Shown: in pieces, positions 1 through 4,988 of the stretch
How the letters are laid out: each line of letters starts with the position of its first letter
How positions within the stretch are numbered: the first letter of the stretch is position 1
Assembly (NCBI GenBank): GCA_021604925.1
Contig: BQJX01000245.1
Coordinates: 1-5,289, forward strand
DNA from: Gemmatimonadota bacterium
GTDB lineage: Bacteria; ARS69
Direction: 5' to 3'
Length of the DNA: 5,289 bases
The notes under the pieces: generated by a model
Seen by the model: the letters and a program-made list of their open reading frames with translations, nothing else
Databases searched by the model: none
Told to the model about the DNA's origin: nothing
Translations under genes and position numbers: made by a program

Positions 1-2540
1 ATTCCCTCGTCCGGGAAGCGGCGCAGGAAGTGGTGCGGGTTCGAAATCAGGAACGCGCCTTCCGCATCGTGCAACTCCAAGCGTACCGCGGACGCCACGG
101 AGGTATCGATGGTGAGCGGCGTGGCCGGATCCACGATCTCATCGCGCAGTACGTTCGTGTCCAGAACGGGCGAAGCGGCATCTTCGTGGATCTCGAACTG
201 CAGCAGACGCAGCGTGGCGCCCTCCGGGGCGCCCTCCAGCGTCACGTGCAACGTCTCCGTGTCCCGGTCCGTCACGATCACGCGGCCCATCGGCATTCCG
301 TCGTCCGTGCAAACGTCGAACGTGCCGGAAAAGCGGAAGGGATCGCCGAAGAACGCGCGCCCGGAACGCAGCGCCGCAATGAGGCCGAGCCGGGTGCGCT
401 CGCGAACCCAGAGCCACGTGACAAAGTTGTTCTCATAGTTGTACGACGGCTGGTGCGGTGCCCACCCCACGAACAGGTCCGTGCCGTGGCTGTCCGTGAC
501 GCCGTTGCCGGTGATGAACAGGCGATTCGCGGTGGCCGCGTCCCACGTATCCAGGAAGTCGACCAGCGACATTCCGCCGCGCTGCCGGTAGCCCACCTCC
601 AGGATGTCGGCGCCGAGCGCCCGCGTCCCGATGAGATCCAGCTTGCGCGCGGCAATGCGCGCCGCCTTCTCCTGGGGTGTCTGGTCCGGCCAGTAGACCG
701 CGGGAAAGTACACGTGGTTGAGCGAGACCACGCCGCCCACCGCGTGCACCTGATCCACGGCCCAGGACAGCCGCTCGGTGGGGCCGTGCGTGCCGTAGTC
801 GGGAAAGAACGCGGTCGGCGTGAAGGCGTTCAGGTGGCCCAGGGGAACCCAGCGCGAGATCTCCGTGCCCACGAACTGCGTGACGTCCGGCGTGACGGTC
901 TCGTACCAGTCCGCCAACGTGGACTGCCGGCCGACCATGTCCAGGCCGGTGGCCGTGTCGTCCCACTGCACGCGGTAGTCGTCAAAGTAGAGCAGCGGCA
1001 GATGGTCGTCGCGGCTGGCGAACCCGATGCGGACTTCGTAGAGCGCGTTGTCCAGCCCGCGGAGCGAATCGGCGCCGCCGCTGGTGAACTGCGCCATGGC
1101 AGCCGCGGCCACGTCGAACTCGTAGTGGTTCCACTCGCCTTCCGTGTACGCCAGCTCGCGCGTCGCCACGGGTTCGCCGACCTGCGAGCCGGCCACCCAG
1201 CGCATGGACTGCCACTCCTCCTGATGCACACTCAGCGTCACCTCCACGAAGAACTTCCCGTCCGACGGATCCAGCGACTCCGGATACAGGGAGAAGGAGA
1301 TCCGCGGGCGCGACATCAGCGGCCGGCGGTGGCGCTGGCGCGTGCTCTCCTGCGCCAGGGCGACGGTGTGGAAGAACGGGTCGCCGGGCGCGTTGGCGCG
1401 GAGGCGCAGGCTGCGGGTTCCCTGCGACGCGCGATCCGAGCTGACATCGAACTCGTGGTTCGCCCAGATCCCGCCCGACCTCACCCAGCGACGCGTCTCG
1501 CCGGCCAGCGCATCGTCCGCCTCTTCGATCGTGCGGCTGTCCACCTTGACCGCCGTTTCGAAGTCGAACGCGCGCGTGTGCCAGATCCCCTCCAGGCGCC
1601 AGTCGTGATCGGTCCACCAGAGCACGTCCACGCCGAGGTTCGCCGCGTGGTCCGTGTGCCACTCCATGCTGGCGTTGCCCTCGCTGAACGGGCCGTGCAG
1701 ATGCAGCGCCGCGGACACCAGGAACTCGCCCACCACACTCCGCGGGGCCGGCGGCGGATCGATCGGGGCTGCTTCCGCCGTCGCGGGCCCGTTGCCGAAC
1801 AGCATGCGGACCGCCGCCAGCACGCCCATGGCGACCATGATCCAGCGAATCCAGCCGGGACCGCGCTTCACCGCGGACCGGGCTCCCCACCACGCTCCGA
1901 TCATGTTGCCGACTCCCAGGGCGCCGCCCGCCACCCAGTCCACCTGGCCGTGCGAAGCGAACACCACCAATGCCACCGCGCTGAAGATGAGGACCACCGT
2001 GACCTTCAACGAGTTTGCCGAAACGAGATCCCAACCGCCAGCCAGCACGGCCACGGCCAGGAACGGCATTCCCGCGCCCAGCTGGAAGAACCCGCCGTAG
2101 AATCCCACGGCCGCCATGAGCGGCAACATCCGGTTCCAGCGGATCCGCTCCAGGCGGTCCTTCCTGGTCCACTGCGAGGGTTTCACGAACAGCGTGACCA
2201 GCACCAGCAGCACCAGCACCGCCGACACGTGCCGGAACGGTTCGGGATCCAGACTCACGGCGGTGAACGAGCCCGCCACAGCCGCGGGCACGGTCACCAG
2301 CGAGCAGATGAGCGCCGCCCGGGGGAAAAAGAAGCCACCGCGCGCGTAGGTGGGTACGGCCACCAGATTCTGCAACACGATGGAGACGCGAATGGTCCCG
2401 TTCGCGATCTGCGGGGGAAACCCCAGGAGGATCAGCAGCGGAAACGAGAAGAAGGATCCGCCGCCGGCCACCGTGTTCAGGAATCCCGCCGCCGTTCCCA
2501 CGGCGACGAACACGGGCAGCCACTCGGGTGTCACGGTCAT
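1..2540 (-). CDS. TauE/SafE membrane domain fused to a PHP-type (CehA/McbA-like) metallohydrolase; partial, 3' end beyond window
   Basis: The frame opens at ATG 2540, with GGAGG at 2547-2551 six bases upstream, and stays open to base 1 (846 codons, C-terminus missing). Residues 1-249 are a full-length TauE/SafE domain. The conserved AGFLNTVAGGGS at 18-29 and ANGTIRV at 46-52 are echoed in the second half by GGFFQLGAGMPF (149-160) and SANSLKV (174-180), the family's usual internal duplication, with seven or eight hydrophobic segments. Family members export small anions such as sulfite or sulfonates, but the substrate here is unknown. After an Ala/Pro-rich linker (250-275) comes a PHP-like metal site: HLH (280-282), TDHD (310-313), H569 in GHLNAF, H609 in LNHVYF and TDSH (682-685). 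The PHP reaction is probably metal-dependent hydrolysis of an ester or phosphoester. Residues about 325-530 look like an inserted beta-sandwich, and after about 725 the chain is again beta-rich. The codon phase is identical in both halves, so no frameshift joins them. Confidence 0.88.
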   Translation of the reverse strand, partial: MTVTPEWLPVFVAVGTAAGFLNTVAGGGSFFSFPLLILLGFPPQIANGTIRVSIVLQNLVAVPTYARGGFFFPRAALICSLVTVPAAVAGSFTAVSLDPEPFRHVSAVLVLLVLVTLFVKPSQWTRKDRLERIRWNRMLPLMAAVGFYGGFFQLGAGMPFLAVAVLAGGWDLVSANSLKVTVVLIFSAVALVVFASHGQVDWVAGGALGVGNMIGAWWGARSAVKRGPGWIRWIMVAMGVLAAVRMLFGNGPATAEAAPIDPPPAPRSVVGEFLVSAALHLHGPFSEGNASMEWHTDHAANLGVDVLWWTDHDWRLEGIWHTRAFDFETAVKVDSRTIEEADDALAGETRRWVRSGGIWANHEFDVSSDRASQGTRSLRLRANAPGDPFFHTVALAQESTRQRHRRPLMSRPRISFSLYPESLDPSDGKFFVEVTLSVHQEEWQSMRWVAGSQVGEPVATRELAYTEGEWNHYEFDVAAAAMAQFTSGGADSLRGLDNALYEVRIGFASRDDHLPLLYFDDYRVQWDDTATGLDMVGRQSTLADWYETVTPDVTQFVGTEISRWVPLGHLNAFTPTAFFPDYGTHGPTERLSWAVDQVHAVGGVVSLNHVYFPAVYWPDQTPQEKAARIAARKLDLIGTRALGADILEVGYRQRGGMSLVDFLDTWDAATANRLFITGNGVTDSHGTDLFVGWAPHQPSYNYENNFVTWLWVRERTRLGLIAALRSGRAFFGDPFRFSGTFDVCTDDGMPMGRVIVTDRDTETLHVTLEGAPEGATLRLLQFEIHEDAASPVLDTNVLRDEIVDPATPLTIDTSVASAVRLELHDAEGAFLISNPHHFLRRFPDEG

Positions 2541-2546
2541 CAGGCC

Positions 2547-2551
2547 CCTCC
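2547..2551 (-). promoter_or_regulatory. Ribosome binding site of the TauE-PHP fusion gene
   Basis: On the minus strand GGAGG lies within a GGGGAGGGG run, six bases before ATG 2540. It supports this ATG rather than later Met codons as the start, and so supports reading the TauE and PHP parts as one product. No comparable motif precedes the in-frame Met codons at 1838 and 1829, just before the PHP part. Confidence 0.7.
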
Positions 2552-2608
2552 CCGGGAGTCAGGGAGTGTGGCCGAAGGAACGGGGACCCACAAGAGGAAG
2601 GGCGGGCG

Positions 2609-3376
2609 CTACTCGCTGCCGAGCAACGACAGGTTCTCGGCCGCCTGGTTCGCCAGGGCGGTTCCGGGCGCCGACTGCTGGATCGCCACCCACTGTTCCT
2701 GGGCCAGGTCCAGCATGCCCAGCTCGAAGTAGACCACGCCCAGGTTGAAGCGCGCGCGCAGGTAGGTGGGATCGTGTTCCAGCGCGGCGAGGAAGTGGAC
2801 CACCGCGGCGGAGAGGTCCTGCCCCTGGTAGTACACGAGACCCAGGTTGTAGGACGCGTCGGGGAAGATCGGCTGGAGGCGCACGGCCTCTTCGATCTGC
2901 TCGCGCGCCTGGGCCAGCTGCCCCTGACGATAGTAGATCAGCCCGAGGTTGTTGCGCGTGTCGGCATCGGTCGGTTTGCGTTCGAGGGCTTCGCGGTAGA
3001 AGTGAACCGCGTTGTCGTCGTCGCCCAGCGTGTAGAACAGGAGTCCCATCCCGAAGTACGCCTCCGAGAAGCCCGGGTCGACCTCCGCGGCGCGACGGTA
3101 GTGCTTGAGGGAGAGCTCGTACTCGCCCAGTTCGAAGAAGTACAGCCCCAGGTCATAGTGGATCTCGGCGGAGTAGTCCGCGTGGCCGTGGTCGCGCTGG
3201 TAGACGTCTTCCGTGGCCTTCCCCCACTCCAGAAATGGCGGATGACCGAACGAGCTTTCGACGCGGTTCAGGACTTCCAGCGGAGCGGCATTGGAGAGGC
3301 CCGCTCCGGCGGCCACCAGGGCCGCCCCACCGAGGGTGGCGGAGAACAGTGCGCGATGCGGGAAGGCGAGATGCAA
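2609..3376 (-). CDS. Secreted tetratricopeptide-repeat protein, TTG start
   Basis: The protein has 255 residues when started at TTG 3376, which has GGAGG (3383-3387) six bases upstream, the same spacing as the next gene. This start places a signal peptide at the N-terminus: basic HR at 7-8, a hydrophobic stretch at 9-27 and an LSNA/AP cleavage site near residue 30. Five consecutive 34-residue TPR units fill about 70-239, each with the W/Y-x-x-LG-x-x-Y-x-x-x-x-x-A-x-x-x-F/Y pattern, for example YDLGLYFFELGEYELSLKHY. A short tail ends at TAG 2611-2609. TPR arrays bind proteins or peptides and have no enzymatic activity. Export implies a periplasmic or cell-surface scaffold. The gene lies 68 bases upstream of the TauE-PHP fusion on the same strand, with no clear terminator between, so co-transcription is likely. 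The open frame continues upstream to ATG 3649, but that part is Arg/Pro-rich, has no family character and would bury the signal peptide. Confidence 0.88.
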   Translation of the reverse strand: MHLAFPHRALFSATLGGAALVAAGAGLSNAAPLEVLNRVESSFGHPPFLEWGKATEDVYQRDHGHADYSAEIHYDLGLYFFELGEYELSLKHYRRAAEVDPGFSEAYFGMGLLFYTLGDDDNAVHFYREALERKPTDADTRNNLGLIYYRQGQLAQAREQIEEAVRLQPIFPDASYNLGLVYYQGQDLSAAVVHFLAALEHDPTYLRARFNLGVVYFELGMLDLAQEQWVAIQQSAPGTALANQAAENLSLLGSE

Positions 3377-3382
3377 GTTTGT

Positions 3383-3387
3383 CCTCC
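3383..3387 (-). promoter_or_regulatory. Ribosome binding site that fixes the TTG start of the TPR gene
   Basis: GGAGG on the minus strand sits six bases before TTG 3376. Upstream in-frame ATG codons (3649, 3493) have no such motif and would put an uncharged-core signal peptide deep inside the protein, so this site decides the start. Confidence 0.75.
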
Positions 3388-3394
3388 GGGATAG

Positions 3395-3421
3395 GGACCT
3401 CTCCGTTCGAGAGAGTCGTCC
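3395..3421 (-). repeat. Stem-loop immediately upstream of the TPR ribosome binding site
   Basis: On the plus strand GGAC (3395-3398) and CTCTC (3399-3403) pair with GAGAG (3411-3415) and GTCC (3418-3421), with a two-base bulge (3416-3417) and a seven-base loop. In the minus-strand transcript this hairpin would end seven bases before the GGAGG of the TPR gene. It could affect ribosome access or mRNA stability, but chance hairpins are common in such GC-rich DNA. Confidence 0.4.
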
Positions 3422-3595
3422 TCTTCCCGGGGTTGCAAGTCCGGTACCAACGCGGCATCGGCGGGGCACGATGCGCGGGTCGTTCCGCTCCATGCGGGCC
3501 CGGAGGCCCCTGCAGACCGGATCCCGCGCGGTCCGGCGATCGCGGTGATCCGGCGCGCGCGACGGCCGGTGCCAGAATCCGCAGCCGAACCCCAA

Positions 3596-3620
3596 GCGTC
3601 GGGGGGGGAACCCCCAGCGC
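3596..3620. repeat. GC hairpin with a run of eight G
   Basis: GCG (3596-3598) pairs with CGC (3618-3620), and GGGGG (3601-3605) pairs with CCCCC (3611-3615). The two-base steps between the pairs are partly wobble-compatible. The loop is GGGAA. The uninterrupted G8 run at 3601-3608 could also slip during replication or cause sequencing error. Function is unknown; it lies next to another hairpin at 3624-3639. Confidence 0.45.
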
Positions 3621-3623
3621 GAT

Positions 3624-3639
3624 TGGGGAAAAATCCCCA
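3624..3639. repeat. Perfect 6-bp inverted repeat with an AAAA loop
   Basis: TGGGGA (3624-3629) and TCCCCA (3634-3639) are exact reverse complements around AAAA on the plus strand (TTTT in a minus-strand transcript). It is too short, and has the wrong downstream bases, for a classical terminator. It may contribute to termination or RNA structure with the larger hairpin at 3654-3682. Confidence 0.45.
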
Positions 3640-3653
3640 GGTGACACACGAAC

Positions 3654-3682
3654 GCGCTCGCCCCCGGTCGGGAAGCGAGCGC
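3654..3682 (-). terminator. Possible terminator hairpin downstream of the HTH gene
   Basis: GCGCTCGC (3654-3661) and GCGAGCGC (3675-3682) form a perfect 8-bp stem. The 13-base loop can itself pair CCC with GGG. It begins 58 bases after the stop of the HTH gene in the transcribed direction. The following bases on the minus strand (GTTCGTGTGTC) are only moderately T-rich, so intrinsic termination would be imperfect. A structured leader or read-through regulation of the TPR gene is an alternative. Confidence 0.35.
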
Positions 3683-3714
3683 CTCGCGGAAGTCTCAGTT
3701 GTCGTTCGCAGTCC

Positions 3715-3736
3715 CAGAAGACTTCTGCGAGAAGAC
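3715..3736. repeat. Compact triple element: AGAAG / CTTCT / AGAAG just after the HTH stop
   Basis: CAGAAG (3715-3720) and CTTCTG (3722-3727) form a palindrome around one A. The same CTTCT can instead pair with AGAAG at 3730-3734 across a GCG loop. AGAAGAC also occurs twice as a direct repeat (3716-3722 and 3730-3736), 14 bases apart. It lies four bases past the HTH stop codon, so it may be part of the transcript end, or a protein-binding site. Confidence 0.4.
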
Positions 3737-3740
3737 CTAG

Positions 3741-3938
3741 CTACTCGGAAGGAGCATTCTGGGTGAACATCTCATCCAGCACTTCTTTCTTGAAACGCCA
3801 CTGACCACCGACTTTGATGCCGGGAATCTTGCCGCGCTTCACCAGCCGGTAAAGCGTCCACTTCTTGATGTGGAGGTAGTCTGCGGCCTCACTGATATCC
3901 ATGATGCCGTTGACTCCCGAAGTGTTGCTCCTCTCCAT
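3741..3938 (-). CDS. Small excisionase-like HTH_17 (MerR-type winged helix) DNA-binding protein
   Basis: This 65-residue protein is almost entirely one DNA-binding domain. From residue 13 the pattern runs MDISEAADYLHIKKWTLYRL, followed by VKRGKIPGIKVGGQWRF and then KKEVLDEMF. This is the HTH_17/excisionase-family layout: a helix-turn-helix at about 15-33, then a wing at about 38-50 with the typical KVGGQWRF strand. I start it at ATG 3938 because GGGGAG (3945-3950) lies six bases upstream. Starts at 3956 and 3998 are in frame but have poorer ribosome sites and add no conserved sequence. Such proteins include phage excisionases and BldC-like regulators. No integrase, recombinase or attachment site is nearby, so a chromosomal regulator is more likely. 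Its base composition is lower than its neighbours: I count 106 G/C in 198. It stands alone on the minus strand, divergent from the TudS-like operon. Targets are unknown. Confidence 0.85.
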   Translation of the reverse strand: MERSNTSGVNGIMDISEAADYLHIKKWTLYRLVKRGKIPGIKVGGQWRFKKEVLDEMFTQNAPSE

Positions 3939-3944
3939 GTGCTT

Positions 3945-3950
3945 CTCCCC
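3945..3950 (-). promoter_or_regulatory. Ribosome binding site choosing the start of the HTH gene
   Basis: GGGGAG on the minus strand lies six bases before ATG 3938. The alternative in-frame ATG codons at 3956 and 3998 are not preceded by a purine-rich motif of this quality, so the 65-residue product is preferred. Confidence 0.6.
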
Positions 3951-4130
3951 AAACATTTCAAGGGCGAGCTTGCCAATCATCGCTGAGATCGACACCAACT
4001 TGCGGGGACTTTAGTGATTCCACGTGTCGACGGTGGGATCGTGTTCCCCGGCTTCGCTGGCGAGGGTTGGGACCCGAAGTTCTTCCGCCCCCTCGAACTA
4101 GGAAACGGCAAAATCGCCCGCGAGGTTGAG

Positions 4131-4161
4131 CGCGGATTGCACCATATCGGGTGAATCCGCG
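4131..4161. repeat. Long inverted repeat in the divergent intergenic region
   Basis: CGCGGATT (4131-4138) is an exact reverse complement of AATCCGCG (4154-4161). Inside it, CACC (4140-4143) pairs with GGTG (4150-4153), giving 12 pairs with a single bulged G and the loop ATATCG. There is no T tract on either side, so a plain intrinsic terminator is unlikely. A dimeric operator or a structured leader is possible. CCGC (4157-4160) can alternatively pair with GCGG (4168-4171). Confidence 0.6.
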
Positions 4162-4233
4162 AGTTCTGCGGAAAACGCTGCCGGGGGGCGGAAAGGATGC
4201 CCATTGGGGGGCGAGAGGCCGCTTTCCCGGCCC

Positions 4234-4258
4234 GGGAGCGGGACGGGAGCGAAGGGGG
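4234..4258 (+). other. Potential G-quadruplex tract 1 upstream of the TudS-like gene
   Basis: Four G runs lie at 4234-4236, 4240-4242, 4245-4247 and 4254-4258. The loops of 3, 2 and 6 bases fit the standard G3+N1-7 pattern. It lies about 180 bases before the start codon on the coding strand, so it would be in the mRNA if transcription begins upstream. Part of it is a short direct repeat (CGGGAGCG at 4233-4240 and 4244-4251). Confidence 0.4.
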
Positions 4259-4271
4259 TCGGCCTGGGATC

Positions 4272-4304
4272 GGGGCCGGGGCGGAGCCGGGGGAGGCGCC
4301 GGGG
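4272..4304 (+). other. Potential G-quadruplex tract 2 upstream of the TudS-like gene
   Basis: G runs at 4272-4275, 4278-4281, 4289-4293 and 4301-4304 are separated by loops of 2, 7 and 7 bases, again fitting the standard pattern. The tract overlaps a 14-base direct repeat and follows tract 1 by only 13 bases. Confidence 0.4.
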
Positions 4305-4311
4305 CGGAGCC
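4275..4311 (+). repeat. 14-base direct repeat, period 23
   Basis: GCCGGGGCGGAGCC occurs exactly at 4275-4288 and again at 4298-4311. The flanks match only partly, so this is a short tandem duplication or a chance product of G-rich DNA rather than an extended array. Confidence 0.55.
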
Positions 4312-4439
4312 AGGACCGGGGTCGGGAACCCCTGGGCTTGCGGCCGGCGACGGTTGCGGCGACTCTGTTGCCGTGGGTGTCCCATGGGATCGGCGATGGC
4401 CTGGCCGATCCCGCCGACCCCACCCTTCCGGGAGGTCTC

Positions 4440-4988
4440 ATGACGGTTGCCGCTCTGCCCCGCGTCGGCGTGTCGGCCTGCCTGCTCGGCGAGCGCGTGC
4501 GCTGGGACGGCGATCACCGGCTCCAGCCGTTCGCCGCCGGCGAGGCGGCGCGCGTGGAATGGGTGCCGGTCTGCCCCGAGGTGGGCATCGGTCTGGGCGT
4601 GCCGCGCGAACCGATCCAGCTCGTGCGCCTGGAGGGCGGAATGCGACTGTTCGGGGTGGTGTCGAAGCGCGATCTCACGGAGACGATGCGCCACTGGGCC
4701 GACGCCAAGGTGCGGAGCCTCACGGACCTGGACGGCTTTGTGCTCAAGCATCGCTCGCCGAGCTGCGGCGTCTCGGGTGCTCGGGTGGCCGCATCGTTGG
4801 ACGACCTGCGCGAGGACGGTCCCTACACGCGGTCGGGCCAGGGACTGTTTGCCGAGACGCTGCGGAATCTCCGTCCGGAGCTCGCCATCGCGGAGGAGAC
4901 GGACCTGGAAGGGCCCGACGGACGCCGGGAGTTCTTCGACCGGGTTCAGGCCGCGTTTCGGCGGCGCACGGGGAGCGAGACACCATGA
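4440..4988 (+). CDS. DUF523 / TudS-like [4Fe-4S] desulfidase-type protein
   Basis: The protein has 182 residues starting at ATG 4440, with GGAGG at 4431-4435. It matches the DUF523 family along its whole length: VGVSACLLGERVRWDG (9-24), VPVCPEVGIGLGVPREP (42-58), DLTETM (78-83), DLDGFVLKHRSPSCGV (96-111), SGQGLF near 133 and a C-terminal FFDRVQAAFRRR. The three conserved cysteines are C14, C45 and C109. In the characterised member TudS, three cysteines hold a [4Fe-4S] cluster whose free iron takes sulfur from 2-thiouracil, so a thio-nucleobase desulfidase or related desulfurase is the best functional guess. The substrate of this copy is not shown by the sequence. The protein lacks the DUF1722 domain that some relatives carry. 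It is probably cytoplasmic, as there is no signal peptide or membrane segment. Its stop overlaps the next start (ATGA), so the two are translationally coupled. Confidence 0.9.
   Translation: MTVAALPRVGVSACLLGERVRWDGDHRLQPFAAGEAARVEWVPVCPEVGIGLGVPREPIQLVRLEGGMRLFGVVSKRDLTETMRHWADAKVRSLTDLDGFVLKHRSPSCGVSGARVAASLDDLREDGPYTRSGQGLFAETLRNLRPELAIAEETDLEGPDGRREFFDRVQAAFRRRTGSETP

Larger units (their letters stand above)
3388..3740. other. Gene-free, hairpin-rich spacer between the HTH and TPR genes
   Basis: No open frame here has a recognisable product or ribosome binding site. The stretch is GC-rich and contains several self-complementary segments: GGGCC (3496-3500) with GGCCC (3505-3509), CCGGA (3517-3521) with TCCGG (3532-3536), and the elements listed separately at 3596-3620, 3624-3639, 3654-3682 and 3715-3736. 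If the HTH and TPR genes are separate transcription units, this should hold the HTH terminator and the TPR promoter. I could not pick out convincing -35/-10 boxes. Confidence 0.6.
3951..4430. other. Divergent intergenic region between the HTH and TudS-like genes
   Basis: About 500 bases separate the two divergent starts, which is long for this compact stretch. An open frame runs from ATG 4197 in frame into the TudS-like gene. Its predicted residues are low-complexity Gly/Arg/Pro/Ala and unlike the family, so it is best read as untranslated. The region contains an inverted repeat (4131-4161) and G-rich tracts (4234-4304). Promoters for both flanking genes must lie here or further out, but I see no clear sigma-70 boxes. 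Confidence 0.6.

Noticed and set aside
1481..1838. A separate start for the PHP part at Met 1838 or 1829, with the last TauE helix acting as a signal peptide.
   Set aside because: The hydrophobic stretch and AEA/AP site do look signal-like, but there is no ribosome site before either ATG and no stop ends the TauE frame. The fusion reading is simpler.
982..2523. A 513-codon minus-strand open frame in another phase.
   Set aside because: It overlaps the fusion gene out of phase and gives Arg/Gly-rich sequence without recognisable domains, so it is a shadow of the real gene.
30..2732. A 900-codon open frame on the plus strand.
   Set aside because: It is antisense to the TauE-PHP fusion. Its residues are Arg/His/Gln/Gly-rich with no family motif, and it has no ribosome site. 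It exists because GC-rich codons on the other strand leave few stops. The minus-strand frame has clear transporter and metal-site motifs.
3377..3649. N-terminal extension of the TPR protein from ATG 3649.
   Set aside because: It is Arg/Pro-rich, has no conserved character, overlaps the hairpin cluster and would bury a good signal peptide.
3741..3938. A prophage or integrative element, suggested by the excisionase-like protein.
   Set aside because: No integrase, attachment repeats, tRNA gene or phage gene is present in the window, and this domain is common in chromosomal regulators.
4120..4160. A sigma-70-type promoter around TTGAGC (4126-4131).
   Set aside because: No acceptable -10 box lies 16-18 bases downstream; the nearest AT-rich bases (4144-4147) are too close.
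4197..4439. N-terminal extension of the TudS-like protein.
   Set aside because: The residues are low-complexity Gly/Arg/Pro from G-rich DNA, DUF523 proteins begin near the VSACLLG motif, and a GGAGG sits just before ATG 4440.
3977..4751. Two minus-strand open frames across the divergent region and the TudS-like gene.
   Set aside because: Both give Pro/Arg/His-rich sequence without motifs and lie antisense to a well-supported gene.
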